A program made the position numbers and the translations under genes. The notes under the pieces were generated by a model. The model worked only from the letters and a program-made list of their open reading frames with translations. It ran no database searches and was not told the origin of the DNA. From positions 58,829 to 122,828 of the forward strand of contig NZ_LMRV01000077.1 in assembly GCF_001428245.1 (NCBI RefSeq): 64,000 bases of DNA, read 5' to 3'. Origin of the DNA: Paenibacillus sp. Soil522 (GTDB lineage: Bacteria; Bacillota; Bacilli; Paenibacillales; Paenibacillaceae). Within the stretch, counting starts at the first letter, position 1. Each line of letters begins with the position of its first letter. Shown piece after piece: positions 26,089 through 35,426 of the stretch.

Positions 26089-27261
26089 ATGGCAAACATT
26101 GACACGCTAACACAGCAATTTATACAACAATACGGCGGAGAAGCGGGAGACATCGCTGTATTCCATGCTCCGGGCCGTGTAAACCTGATCGGCGAGCACA
26201 CGGACTATAATGGCGGTTATGTATTTCCGGCCGCATTAACCTTCGGTACAACCTTGCTTATCCGCAAGCGTTCTGATAAACAGCTCGGCCTGGCTACAAC
26301 AAACTTCCCTTCCTCGAAGCAATTTTCCATCGAAACAATCGTATATGATGTAGCCGACGACTGGATGAACTATCCAAAGGGAATCGTGTATGAGCTTGAG
26401 CAAAGCGGCGTCCAATTATCGAGCGGCTACGACCTGCTGTATCATGGTGAAATTCCAAACGGTGCGGGCTTATCCTCTTCTGCTTCCATTGAGGTCGTAA
26501 CGGCTTACGCGCTTCAAGCGCTTGAAGGACTGCAGACAGACACGGTGAATATTGCTTTGCTCTCACAAAAATCGGAAAATGAGTTTAACGGCGTACAATG
26601 CGGCATCATGGACCAATTTGCCGTAGCGAACGGCAAGAAGGATCATGCGATCCTGCTCATGTGCGATACGCTTGAGTATGACCTCGTTCCTTTTGAATCA
26701 GGCAGATACAAGCTAGTGATTGGAAATACAAACAAGCGCCGCGGCCTTGTCGACTCTGCCTATAACGAACGCCGCGCCCAGTGCGAGCAAGCGGTCCAAG
26801 ATTTACAAGCGGCTTTCCCGGAGCTCACGCTGCTCGGACAAATCAACCTGGAGCAATTCAATTCCGCGAAGCACTTCATTAAGGATGAAACGGTTCAAAA
26901 GCGTGCGCAGCATGTTGTAGAAGAAATCGACCGCGTTCTGCAATCGATTAAGGCGCTGAAGGAAAATGACCTCGTACAATTCGGTCAACTGATGAACGGA
27001 TCGCATGATTCGCTGCGCGATCTTTATGAAGTAACGGGTGCAGAGCTTGATGCGATGGTTGAGGCGGCTCGCCAAGTGCCGGGTGTGCTTGGTTCCCGTA
27101 TGACTGGCGCTGGCTTCGGCGGCTGTACGGTTTCTCTTGTGCACGAGGATAGCGTTGAAACATTCAAGGATGAGGTAGGCCGCAAATATAACGAAGCGAC
27201 CGGCTTGACGGCTGACTTCTATGTATGCACCATCGGAAACGGCGTAGAACGTCTCGTATAA
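26089..27261 (+). CDS. galK: Galactokinase
   Basis: The 390-residue GHMP kinase has the galactokinase signature GRVNLIGEHTDYNGGYVFP (about residues 27-45), the ATP-loop PNGAGLSSSASIEV, CGIMDQFAVANGKKDHAIL, and the third GHMP motif GSRMTGAGFGGCTV. It phosphorylates galactose to galactose-1-phosphate with ATP, the first Leloir step. AAAGGAACGTGATAGCAA precedes the ATG. It is the first gene of the galK-galE-galT operon. Confidence 0.97.
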   Translation: MANIDTLTQQFIQQYGGEAGDIAVFHAPGRVNLIGEHTDYNGGYVFPAALTFGTTLLIRKRSDKQLGLATTNFPSSKQFSIETIVYDVADDWMNYPKGIVYELEQSGVQLSSGYDLLYHGEIPNGAGLSSSASIEVVTAYALQALEGLQTDTVNIALLSQKSENEFNGVQCGIMDQFAVANGKKDHAILLMCDTLEYDLVPFESGRYKLVIGNTNKRRGLVDSAYNERRAQCEQAVQDLQAAFPELTLLGQINLEQFNSAKHFIKDETVQKRAQHVVEEIDRVLQSIKALKENDLVQFGQLMNGSHDSLRDLYEVTGAELDAMVEAARQVPGVLGSRMTGAGFGGCTVSLVHEDSVETFKDEVGRKYNEATGLTADFYVCTIGNGVERLV

Positions 27262-27307
27262 ATAGCATCCGCAAAAGTGGGACCCAAATGGAGAGGGGAA
27301 ATCATCA

Positions 27308-28294
27308 ATGGCAGTATTAGTAACAGGTGGAGCAGGATATATCGGATCGCATGCCGTAGCGGCATTGCAGGAGCGCGGCGAGGAAATCGTTATCGTCGAC
27401 AATTTGCAGCAGGGACACCGCGCGGCTATGCTTGGAGGCAAGCTGTACGAGGGCGACCTTCGCGACGCGGCTTTCATGGATACCGTCTTTGGGGAAAACG
27501 AGATTGATGCGGTTATTCACTTTGCGGCAAATTCACTTGTCGGCGAGAGCATGAAGGACCCCGGCAAATATTATCATAACAATGTCTTTGGCACGCTGTG
27601 CTTGCTTGAGAAAATGAACGAATACAATGTTCGGAAAATCGTTTTCTCGTCTACAGCGGCTACTTACGGCGAACCTGAAAACGTGCCGATCGACGAGTAT
27701 GACCGCACGCTTCCGACCAATGCTTACGGCGAAACGAAGCTGGCGATGGAAAAAATGATGAAATGGTTCGATGTTGCGCATAACATCAAGTTCGTTTCGC
27801 TCCGTTACTTCAATGCGGCAGGCGCGCATGAGAGCGGAAAAATCGGCGAAGACCATAGTCCGGAAACACATCTGATTCCGATCGTGCTGCAAGCGGCGCT
27901 TGGCCAGAGACCGCATATCTCCGTGTTCGGAGAAGACTATGATACGCCTGACGGCACTTGTATCCGCGACTACATTCATGTGAGCGACCTTGCCGATGCG
28001 CATGTGCTTGCGTTTGACCGTCTTCGCGGCGGCGCGGAAAGCTCCGTATACAACCTTGGTAACGGAACGGGCTTTTCGGTAAAACAGGTAATTGATATCG
28101 CGCGCGCCGTAACCGGCAAAGAAATTCCTGCCGTGTTCGAGGCTCGCCGCGCCGGAGACCCTGCCGTTCTTGTCGCATCCTCCGACCGCGCCCGCAAGGA
28201 GCTGGGCTGGAATCCGAAACGCGACAAGCTGGAGGATATCATTAAAAGCGCTTGGAGCTGGCATGAAGCGAATCCAAATGGCTATAACGACTAA
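27308..28294 (+). CDS. galE: UDP-glucose 4-epimerase
   Basis: The 328-residue SDR enzyme has the NAD motif VTGGAGYIGSHAV, the Ser/Tyr/Lys catalytic set (FSSTAATYGEPE, NAYGETKLAMEKM), RYFNAAGA, and DGTCIRDYIHVSDLADAH, all GalE-typical. It interconverts UDP-galactose and UDP-glucose. It starts 46 bp after galK with GAGAGGGG upstream. Confidence 0.97.
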   Translation: MAVLVTGGAGYIGSHAVAALQERGEEIVIVDNLQQGHRAAMLGGKLYEGDLRDAAFMDTVFGENEIDAVIHFAANSLVGESMKDPGKYYHNNVFGTLCLLEKMNEYNVRKIVFSSTAATYGEPENVPIDEYDRTLPTNAYGETKLAMEKMMKWFDVAHNIKFVSLRYFNAAGAHESGKIGEDHSPETHLIPIVLQAALGQRPHISVFGEDYDTPDGTCIRDYIHVSDLADAHVLAFDRLRGGAESSVYNLGNGTGFSVKQVIDIARAVTGKEIPAVFEARRAGDPAVLVASSDRARKELGWNPKRDKLEDIIKSAWSWHEANPNGYND

Positions 28295-28326
28295 CGTCGC
28301 CGCTTAATCGAAAGGAGCTGCATCAC

Positions 28327-29928
28327 GTGGCAAATGAACAACAAGTGACATCAGCAAACGATGCGCTGATTCTTATAGAACGCTTGCTGCAATTCGCATT
28401 GCAGCGAAAGCTGATCGATCAGCTTGATACGCATGCGGCACGAAACGAGCTGCTGGATTTGTTCCGCTTCACTGAGCCGTACGAAGGCCAGATCGCGGAG
28501 GAACTTCTGGAGAGCGCGGTAGAGCTGCTCGAGCCATTGCTCGATTATGGCTATGCAATCGGCCTAATTCCGGATAATACGACGACCTACCGCGATTTGC
28601 TCGATGCCCGCATTATGGGCTTCTTGCTGCCGCGGCCTTCCGAGGCCAGCGCTGCATTCCAGCGTCAGGTGAAGGAGGAAGGGCTAAAAGCGGCAACGGA
28701 TGCTTTTTACAACCTGAGCATCGATTCGAACTACATTCGGATGGACCGCATCCGCAAAAATCAGTATTGGCTGCATGAGACTGCGTTCGGCAAGCTCGAA
28801 ATTACGATCAACCTTTCGAAGCCTGAGAAGGATCCGAAGGAAATCGCGCTGCTCAAAACGATGCCGCAGGCGAAGTACCCGAAATGCTTGCTATGCGTAG
28901 ATAATATTGGTTACGCCGGACGTCCCGATCACCCGGCACGTCAAAACCTGCGCGTATTGCCGATTACCCTGCAAGATGAGCAATGGTTTTTTCAATATTC
29001 TCCTTACGTGTATTACAACGAGCACAGCATTATTTTCAAAGGCGCGCATGAGCCGATGGTTATCTCCCATTCGTCATTTGCGCGGCTGCTCGATTTCGTT
29101 GAGCAGTTTCCGCATTATTTCATCGGCTCAAACGCCGATTTACCGATTGTTGGCGGCTCGATACTAAGCCATGATCATTTTCAAGGCGGCCGTCACGTGT
29201 TTCCGATGGAGACTGCCGCCACAAATACGCTGTTTGTTGATCCTAAGCTGCCGGGCGTACGCTTTGGCATCGTGAATTGGCCGATGTCGGTCGTTCGGGT
29301 TAACGGTACGTCCAAGGCTGACGTTCATCGCGCCGCTTGTCGTCTATTGGATGAATGGCGCGCTTACAGCGATGCTTCGGCAGACGTTCTGGCCTTTACC
29401 GGGCAAGAGGACGGTACGCTTACGCCGCATAACACGATCACACCGATTGCACGGCTGCGGGATAACGGCGTGTACGAGGTCGATTTGGTGCTGCGCAACA
29501 ACCGCACGAGTGACGAGCATCCGGACGGAATTTTCCATCCGCATCAGCACTTGCATCATATTAAGAAAGAAAATATCGGCTTGATCGAAGTGATGGGTCT
29601 TGCGGTATTGCCAGGGCGCTTAAAGGATGAGCTGGAGCAAATTGCGGCATATTTGACAGGCGAGTCGGCTGCTTCCGCCGAGGAGCTTCATGCAGCCTCG
29701 CATCCCCTCAATAAGCACGCGGAATGGCTGTTGTCATTAATCAGGCGCTTCGGCACTTCCAATACTTCTGAACAGGCGACATCGATCGTTGAATCCGAAA
29801 CGGGTGATAAGTTTTTAGACGTGTTGAAGGATGCAGGCGTTTATAAGCATACGACAGACGGAGCCGCAGCATTTGAGCGATTCTTAATATCGGTCGGGCT
29901 TGAGAAAGCGTATCATAGCAGAAATTAG
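28327..29928 (+). CDS. galT: UTP-hexose-1-phosphate uridylyltransferase, Firmicute (class II) GalT
   Basis: The start is GTG with AAAGGAG upstream. At 533 residues this is the long Firmicute-type GalT (galT2 family), not the 350-residue E. coli type. Visible family segments are LPRPSE, YFIGSNADLPIVGGSILSHDHFQGG (with the HDHFQGG motif), NWPMSVVR, LTPHNTITPIAR and HPHQHLHHIKKENIGLIEVMG. It transfers UMP to galactose-1-phosphate. It is the last gene of the operon, 32 bp after galE. No galM (mutarotase) is in the window. Confidence 0.96.
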   Translation: MANEQQVTSANDALILIERLLQFALQRKLIDQLDTHAARNELLDLFRFTEPYEGQIAEELLESAVELLEPLLDYGYAIGLIPDNTTTYRDLLDARIMGFLLPRPSEASAAFQRQVKEEGLKAATDAFYNLSIDSNYIRMDRIRKNQYWLHETAFGKLEITINLSKPEKDPKEIALLKTMPQAKYPKCLLCVDNIGYAGRPDHPARQNLRVLPITLQDEQWFFQYSPYVYYNEHSIIFKGAHEPMVISHSSFARLLDFVEQFPHYFIGSNADLPIVGGSILSHDHFQGGRHVFPMETAATNTLFVDPKLPGVRFGIVNWPMSVVRVNGTSKADVHRAACRLLDEWRAYSDASADVLAFTGQEDGTLTPHNTITPIARLRDNGVYEVDLVLRNNRTSDEHPDGIFHPHQHLHHIKKENIGLIEVMGLAVLPGRLKDELEQIAAYLTGESAASAEELHAASHPLNKHAEWLLSLIRRFGTSNTSEQATSIVESETGDKFLDVLKDAGVYKHTTDGAAAFERFLISVGLEKAYHSRN

Positions 29929-29931
29929 CAT

Positions 29932-29978
29932 GACCTCCATTTGCGCTGAACGCTCAGCGTTCAAATGGAGGTTTTCTG
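29932..29978 (+). terminator. Terminator of the gal operon
   Basis: GACCTCCATTTG pairs with CAAATGGAGGTT around an inner AACGCTCAGCGTT hairpin, followed by TTTC. The 180 bp after it are very AT-rich and probably hold the promoter of the next gene. Confidence 0.75.
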
Positions 29979-30157
29979 CTAGTAAGCAGCTTTTTATCAA
30001 ATGACTTAAAATCAAACAACTACATTAGCCGTTTATGTATTGTGAAATTATATTAATTTGTAAACAGCCAAAATTTATGGTATTTTTTATATTATAAACA
30101 AAGCATTTTGAATTATTATTTTATAACTCTATAAACTATTTATCCGGAGGGGTCAAG

Positions 30158-30613
30158 ATGTCCGAAAAAATGCTACCGCTTGACGACTTTTTGCAGCTGA
30201 GTACCGATGAACAAGTCGAGAAGCTAAAGCGCTGGAAGATGGATTACACGCTGAAAGACATTCGGGAAGCTTGGAATTTCAAGCATTCCGCGCAATATTA
30301 CATGCTGCTGAAGAAGCTGCGCATTTATGAAAGAGTAGTAAATAAATCAGATAAATTTTATCCCGTACAAGAGCAGCTGCTGACTAGAGCGAATGCGGCG
30401 GGTGGAGATCGGGGCTGGGGAGGCCAGAACGCATTTGCGGATCGGAAGCTGCCCTCGGACAGCTTCGATTACCACTTGAATACGACGCTGACCGGTCCTG
30501 AGCTGGCTGATAAGCTGGAGAGAATTGCGCATTTTCTTAAGGGAGAGCTTAAGGAAGTATCGATTAAGCTGTCTATAGCAGCGGCAGAAGCGGAAGCGGA
30601 AGAGCAGGAATAG
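30158..30613 (+). CDS. Conserved-looking cytoplasmic protein, unknown, possible helix-turn-helix
   Basis: The 151-residue protein begins MSEKMLPLDDFLQLS, with GGAGGGG just upstream of the ATG. The segment YTLKDIREAWNFKHSAQYYMLL (about 31-52) reads like a helix-turn-helix. A variable Gly-rich middle follows, then an amphipathic C-terminus (PELADKLERIAHFLKGELKEVSIKLSIAAAEAEAEEQE) that looks like a coiled coil. I do not recognise the family. It could be a small regulator that oligomerises through its tail (inference). Confidence 0.6.
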   Translation: MSEKMLPLDDFLQLSTDEQVEKLKRWKMDYTLKDIREAWNFKHSAQYYMLLKKLRIYERVVNKSDKFYPVQEQLLTRANAAGGDRGWGGQNAFADRKLPSDSFDYHLNTTLTGPELADKLERIAHFLKGELKEVSIKLSIAAAEAEAEEQE

Positions 30614-30622
30614 CGCATACGT

Positions 30623-30674
30623 ACATAAGAAGAACCGAGCTCGGCGAAGGTGCCAGGCTCGGTTCTTCTTATGT
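30623..30674. terminator. Long perfect hairpin between convergent genes
   Basis: ACATAAGAAGAACCGAGC (30623-30640) and its exact reverse complement (30657-30674) form an 18-bp stem. There is no strong T-run, but its place between convergent genes fits a bidirectional terminator. Confidence 0.7.
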
Positions 30675-30727
30675 AGAAAAATGAAAATTAATGTTTGATA
30701 TTGGAATAATTTACTTTAAAAAAGCAC

Positions 30728-30955
30728 TTATTGCATGCGCAGCTTGCCAAGCTCGGATACGAGTGCTTCCACTTCGCTGATGCTGAATTTTTCCTTCGAT
30801 GCAACTACCTCGTACAGGTCTTTTATATCCTCATACTTTCTGAGGTCGAAGTTAGAAGCCTGCATGGCCGCAGCGGAAGCCATCTTCAGCTTTGTTTTGA
30901 TGACTTCAATCATAAATTCCACATTTTCTTGCGTTTGCAGCTGTAAATTGTTCAT
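30728..30955 (-). CDS. DUF1128 family protein (YfkK-like)
   Basis: The start is ATG 30955 with TTAGGAGGCGCCCT before it; a longer frame to 31144 has no ribosome binding site. The 75-residue, fully helical protein (ENVEFMIEVIKTKLKMAS, KYEDIKDLYEVVASKEKFSISEVEALVSELGKLR) matches the DUF1128 pattern of Bacillus YfkK. Function is unknown. It diverges from the YyaC-like gene. Confidence 0.82.
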   Translation of the reverse strand: MNNLQLQTQENVEFMIEVIKTKLKMASAAAMQASNFDLRKYEDIKDLYEVVASKEKFSISEVEALVSELGKLRMQ

Positions 30956-31203
30956 AGGGCGCCTCCTAAATTTATTGAGAGCCGAAAGCGGCCTCGATAG
31001 CATAGACTTATTCGCACTTTTTGCTTTGATGTAATTGTACCATGTTTTAATTAAGAATAACCATAAATTGAACAGCATCTTGAAATTGGATACAATTAAT
31101 AGTAGAAATAAACAGCAATCGAACACAGGGCAGGTGCAGGGCAACGGAAAAGCTGGCGAAGAGTGAAATAGAGCAATTTTTTGAAACGGTTGCGGAAAGA
31201 CAT

Positions 31204-31689
31204 GTGAACCGCAGCGGCATTGTGTTTATTTGCATCGGGAGCGACCGGTCTACCGGTGATTCCTTCGGCCCCCTGGTGGGTACAATGCTGCAAGAGAACG
31301 GCTGGCCGAACGTGATCGGCACTTTAGAGAAGCCGTGCGACGCGCATGCCATTGAGCGTGCAGTACAGGAGATACATAAGGATGCAATCGTGATCGCGAT
31401 CGATGCATGTCTTGGCAAGCAAGCATCGGTCGGCCGCTTCATCGTAACGGAAGGTCCGCTGCAGCCAGGAAAAGCAATCGGCCGCAGGCTGCCGGCAATC
31501 GGGCAATACAGCATTGCAGGCGTTGTGAACACAAATGGCCCAAAGGCTTATTGGATGCTGCAAACGACCTCCTTATATCAGGTGATACAGATGGCTAAAG
31601 AAGCGGTAAGCGCAATCCATTCAGCATGGAGCAAGCAGACGGATATGCAGGACAAACAAAATCATCATTCACAAATCCCATATGTATAG
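31204..31689 (+). CDS. yyaC: YyaC-family spore protease-like protein; 5' end uncertain
   Basis: The protein from GTG 31204 has GIVFICIGSDRSTGDSFGPLVGTML, then PCDAHAIERA and AIDACLGK, typical of YyaC, a sporulation protein with a peptidase-like (HybD/Gpr) fold. YyaC proteins are longer at the N-terminus. Indeed the same frame stays open and protein-like back to about 31141 (SEIEQFFETVAERH), but I see no ATG, GTG or TTG there. The real start may be a rare codon, or a +1 frameshift may separate it from a TTG-started frame at about 31068-31167. The C-terminal 20 residues after SAWSKQ look like an unstructured extension. Confidence 0.72.
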   Translation: MNRSGIVFICIGSDRSTGDSFGPLVGTMLQENGWPNVIGTLEKPCDAHAIERAVQEIHKDAIVIAIDACLGKQASVGRFIVTEGPLQPGKAIGRRLPAIGQYSIAGVVNTNGPKAYWMLQTTSLYQVIQMAKEAVSAIHSAWSKQTDMQDKQNHHSQIPYV

Positions 31690-31704
31690 AGGAGCGTGCA
31701 GCAA

Positions 31705-32565
31705 ATGACAAAAGAAAATGCCGGAAAAGATTACTCGATCGCGCAGCGCAAGCTATTTTTGGACAATGGAGCAGAGATTGCTTATTATGATTCCCATCCG
31801 CATGACGGCGGCGCCGAGGACGGCATTACCGAGGTTGTCGTCCTGCTTCACGGCTATTGCGGCAGCTCCGCGTATTGGGAGCAGGTCGTGGAAGAGCTAG
31901 AGCAATCGGTACGGATTATTGCTCCAGACGCACGAGGGCACGGAAGAAGCTCCGCGCCGGGTGAAGAGATCTTTACGATGGAAATGTATGCAGAGGATGT
32001 CGCCCATATGCTCATCAGTCTGCAGATTCATAATGCCGTGCTGCTCGGCCACTCCTTAGGCGGTTACATTACGCTTGCGTTCGCGGAGAAATATGCGAAG
32101 AAGCTGTCTGGCTTTGGCCTGATTCATTCGACAGCGCTCGAAGACAGCGAGGCGGCCAAAGAAAACCGGGATAAAGCCGTTGCGGCGCTTGAGCAGAACG
32201 GCATTGAACCGTTTGTCGACGGACTTATTCCTAAGCTGTTTGCTCCGGCCAACGTGGAAGCTTTGTCTGACGAGGTTGAACGCGGGAAACAAATCGGCTA
32301 TGGCACCTCGCTGCAAGGGGCGGTCAGTACGGCAAGAGGCATGAAGGCCCGCGTAAACCGCGCGCACGTTATTGAGCGCTCCGAGCTTCCCGTACTGCTC
32401 GTTGCCGGAGCGAGCGATAAGGTGATTCCGATGGAGAGTGCGTTCGCGGCCGCTAACGATTTAACGGTGAAGGTAGAGCTGGATAGTGCCGGCCACATGG
32501 GGATGATTGAGCAGCCGAAAGAGCTTATCGCGGCCATTCTTGGCTTCGTGAAATCCAAGCAGTAG
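31705..32565 (+). CDS. Alpha/beta-fold hydrolase
   Basis: The start is ATG 31705; GGAG at 31691 is too close to the in-frame GTG at 31696. The 286-residue protein shows the fold's landmarks: VVLLHGYCGSS (oxyanion), RIIAPDARGHGRSSAP, the nucleophile elbow LLGHSLGGYITLAF (Ser), LPVLLVAGASDKVIP (Asp) and DSAGHMGMIEQP (His). The catalytic triad is complete. It acts in the cytoplasm on an unknown ester or amide. It lies 15 bp after the YyaC-like gene and 20 bp before the next. Confidence 0.88.
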   Translation: MTKENAGKDYSIAQRKLFLDNGAEIAYYDSHPHDGGAEDGITEVVVLLHGYCGSSAYWEQVVEELEQSVRIIAPDARGHGRSSAPGEEIFTMEMYAEDVAHMLISLQIHNAVLLGHSLGGYITLAFAEKYAKKLSGFGLIHSTALEDSEAAKENRDKAVAALEQNGIEPFVDGLIPKLFAPANVEALSDEVERGKQIGYGTSLQGAVSTARGMKARVNRAHVIERSELPVLLVAGASDKVIPMESAFAAANDLTVKVELDSAGHMGMIEQPKELIAAILGFVKSKQ

Positions 32566-32585
32566 CATGCGTAGAGGAGCGGGTT

Positions 32586-33245
32586 ATGTTTCAGCGCGAT
32601 TATTTCATGAGAATGATTGAGCAGATGACGGAAGCGGTTGGACAAATTATGAATTTGCGGCGCGAGCGCAAGCATGAGGAGGCGCTTCTTTTCATCGACG
32701 AGCTGTTAGATAAGCGGTTTCGGATGAGCAGCAAGCTTATCCGCTCTTTATCGGATGAGGATTTGATGAAGATGATGACGACGAACGGCATACTGGAAGC
32801 CGATCAGATGCAGGCTATTGCCATATTGATGAAGCAGGAGGCTGAGCTGTACAGCGAGCTTGGCCGCGAGGACGAGAGCTTCTTCGCGCATGTAAAGTCT
32901 TTGCATCTATTTTTGCGGTTATCGCTTGCGGGCGCGGAGCCTATGATCGACGAGCCTGTAATCTTCGAGCCGCGCGCACAAATTAAGGCTCTGATCGAAC
33001 GGCTTCTTCCATATGAACTGTCCGCGCCGACGAAGCGGCTGCTGATGGAGTGGCATGAGGCGGAAGGACAATACGATTTAGCGGAAAATGTCATGTACGA
33101 GCTGATGGGCGACGACGCTCTAAAGCCTTCAGAGGCAGAGGACATTTATAGGCGCATGCTGCTGCAGCCTAACGAGCGGCTCGAGGCGGGCGGCTTGCCG
33201 AGAGAGGAAATCGAGCAAGGACTCGAAGCCCTTTTAAAGCAATAA
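32586..33245 (+). CDS. DUF6483-like helical protein, unknown
   Basis: The 219-residue, all-helical protein starts MFQRDYFMRMIEQMTEAVGQI, with AGGAGCGGG before the ATG. The second half (RLLMEWHEAEGQYDLAENVMYELM) resembles tetratricopeptide-like helix pairs. It matches my memory of DUF6483 proteins of Paenibacillus and clostridia, so the family call is moderate. There is no membrane segment and no catalytic motif. It is probably cotranscribed with the hydrolase and the methyltransferase that follows. Confidence 0.6.
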   Translation: MFQRDYFMRMIEQMTEAVGQIMNLRRERKHEEALLFIDELLDKRFRMSSKLIRSLSDEDLMKMMTTNGILEADQMQAIAILMKQEAELYSELGREDESFFAHVKSLHLFLRLSLAGAEPMIDEPVIFEPRAQIKALIERLLPYELSAPTKRLLMEWHEAEGQYDLAENVMYELMGDDALKPSEAEDIYRRMLLQPNERLEAGGLPREEIEQGLEALLKQ

Positions 33246-33303
33246 ACCTAACCCGCAGCAGAAGCCCAGCTTCAAAAAACTTTACTGGATTGAGAGGTGC
33301 GTC

Positions 33304-34491
33304 ATGACGGAACAATGGCAGCAAGACATCACTAAATGGATCGGCAACGGAGAGCTGCTGCAGGCAACGCTCAGCCAGCCAAGGCGCAAGGACGCTGCGA
33401 TGGCGCCAAAGATGATCATTCGTCCTATCGAACTGAAGAACGGATTGTATTATCAATTTGAATATCATTTTTCGAACAAGGTGACGCACGATAACGTTGC
33501 GGGATCTAGGGCCGCCGAGCGGGTCCTCGGCCTGCTTCAGGAAAATTACCGTCAGGCGCTTGTGAAGACGCCGGAGGCCGATGTACAGTTGCTCTTTAGC
33601 AAGAAGGGCAAGGCAGCCGTCCTCAAGAAGCCGCCAACCGTGGGAGCGCGTCCGGCAAGCCTGCAGCACAACAGGCAAAAGCAGCGCGTGCTGGCGGAGG
33701 GCAAAGCGGCGCCTTTTCTGGTGGAGCTAGGCATCATGACGCCGGAGGGACACGTTCACGCGAAAAAGCAGGATAAATACCGGCAGATCAATCGTTTTTT
33801 AGAAATGGTCACCGATGTTTTGGCGTATTTGCCAAAGGACCGCGAGCTTACGATCGTTGATTTTGGCTGCGGAAAATCTTATTTGACATTCGCGCTGTAC
33901 CATTTGCTTGCTATCGAGCAGCAACGGAAAATCAATATTATCGGACTTGATTTGAAAGCAGATGTTATTGCGTTCTGCAAGGCGCTCGCGGAAAAGCTCG
34001 GCTATGAAAAGCTGCAGTTCCTTGTAGGGGACATTGCGGAGTATGAAGAGCTGCAGGCTGCCGATATGGTCGTTACGCTGCATGCATGCGATACGGCTAC
34101 GGATGCCGCGCTTGCCAAGGCGGTTAATTGGGGGGCCTCGGTTATTATGTCGGTGCCATGCTGCCAGCATGAGCTGTTCAAGCAGGTTAGCAGCGATGCG
34201 CTGACACCGCTTTTGTCCCAAGGCTTGCTGAAGGAGCGCTTTGCCGCGCTGGCAACCGATGCGGCACGGGGAAATCTGCTAGAGGTGCTTGGATACAAGG
34301 TTCAAATGCTGGAATTTGTAGACCCGGAGCATACGCCCAAAAACCTGCTTATACGCGCTGTACGTTCGGAGCAGCAAGAGCTTTCGATGAAGAAATGGGA
34401 GCAGTACGAGCAATTCCGCCAGTTTCTGAACATTTCTCCGTCACTCGAGCGGATGCTTTCCGGGCGATGGCCTAATCGCGCCTCCCAATGA
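33304..34491 (+). CDS. Class I SAM-dependent methyltransferase (METTL25/Methyltransf_32-like)
   Basis: The 395-residue protein has the SAM site VDFGCGKSYLTFALYHLL at about residue 185, IIGLDLKADVI, and VVTLHACDTATDAALAKAV, followed by IMSVPCCQHE. The SVPCCQHE motif near the C-terminal part is characteristic of the Methyltransf_32 group, which includes METTL25. The N-terminal 150 residues (HFSNKVTHDNV) carry a conserved-looking substrate region. An RNA or protein target is likely, not known. GAGAGGTGCGTC precedes the ATG. Confidence 0.83.
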   Translation: MTEQWQQDITKWIGNGELLQATLSQPRRKDAAMAPKMIIRPIELKNGLYYQFEYHFSNKVTHDNVAGSRAAERVLGLLQENYRQALVKTPEADVQLLFSKKGKAAVLKKPPTVGARPASLQHNRQKQRVLAEGKAAPFLVELGIMTPEGHVHAKKQDKYRQINRFLEMVTDVLAYLPKDRELTIVDFGCGKSYLTFALYHLLAIEQQRKINIIGLDLKADVIAFCKALAEKLGYEKLQFLVGDIAEYEELQAADMVVTLHACDTATDAALAKAVNWGASVIMSVPCCQHELFKQVSSDALTPLLSQGLLKERFAALATDAARGNLLEVLGYKVQMLEFVDPEHTPKNLLIRAVRSEQQELSMKKWEQYEQFRQFLNISPSLERMLSGRWPNRASQ

Positions 34492-34593
34492 GGCTCGTTA
34501 ATTGTCGGATGCTAAACTTTTTAGGATGAGCGGAGGGGAATCCACCTCATTTTAATGGGGTAGATGAAAGTCCGCTTTGACTGAAATCCCCTT

Positions 34594-35239
34594 ATGGTGG
34601 TACAAGGGCGGCTTTCCAAGATCGGCAATGTGAGGATTCGACTTCACCGGGAGCAGCAAGGAAAGATCAAGACGTGTACAATCATGTTCAAGAATGGCAA
34701 ATATTACGCTTGCTTTTCTTGTGAAGTCGAGAGTGGGCCCCTCCCCGTGTCTGAAAAACAGATCGGCATTGATCTTGGTTTGTCTCAGCTTGCCGTCACA
34801 TCTGACGGCAAGAAAATCGAGTCACCCAAATTCCTCCGTAAAAGCGAAGAAAAGCTGAAACGAAAACAGCATACGGTATCGAAGATAAAGCGCGGTTCAA
34901 ACCGCAGGCGTAAAGCTGTACGCAAATTGGCCAGACTGCATGAGAAAGTAGCGAATCAGCGTAAGGACTATGCCCACAAAGAGTCGCGAAAACTGGTGAA
35001 TGAATATGGATTCATTGCCTTCGAGGACTTGAGCATACAAGTACAAGGCTGAAAGCGCCGGTCGTCTTGTTGTGCAAGTGAATCCATACCAGACATCACA
35101 ACAATGCTCTAACTGCGGTGAAATTGTCAAAAAATCGCTCGCTGTTCGTGTCCATCAATGTTCGTGCGGATACATGGCAGATCGGGATGAAAATGCAGCC
35201 ATTAACATATTGAAACTAGCTTTGCAAAACGTATCATAG
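34594..35239 (+). pseudogene. Decayed TnpB (IS200/IS605-family OrfB), truncated and frameshifted
   Basis: The region encodes the C-terminal part of a TnpB: VRIRLHREQQGK, the first RuvC Asp in IGIDLGLSQLAVTSDG, the Glu in GFIAFEDLSIQ, then a shift of frame at about 35045. The other frame carries KAESAGRLVVQVNPYQTSQQCSNCG, the zinc ribbon (CxxC...CxC) and ADRDENAAINI with the last RuvC Asp, ending at TAG 35237. The join shows an internal deletion of the stretch between the FEDL motif and the zinc ribbon, plus loss of the N-terminal third. No TnpA is present. The nuclease cannot be functional. Confidence 0.88.
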
Positions 35240-35343
35240 CCATAGACCCATTCAAACAGGCCAGGAACTGGCCTTCAAGGAGGGACGAGGTTGCGAGTCC
35301 CGATGATTTGAGAAGCTCATCAATTAATTGATGAGAGGTTCAC
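35240..35343 (+). mobile_element. Right-end/omega-RNA-like region of the TnpB element
   Basis: Directly after the TnpB stop are two hairpins: GGCCAG-GAA-CTGGCC (35259-35273) and CTCATCAATTAATTGATGAG (35316-35335, a perfect palindrome), then AGGTTCAC. In IS605-type elements this 3' region forms the scaffold of the guide RNA and the DNA that TnpA recognises. The bases after about 35343 would be the guide. The exact end cannot be fixed by eye. Confidence 0.6.
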
Positions 35344-35426
35344 TTTTTGAAGTGAAGTAATTGTCGATGCAATTAACATTTGCTACAATGGAAGAAGATG
35401 GCTGTCAAATGGATGGGTGAACCGTA

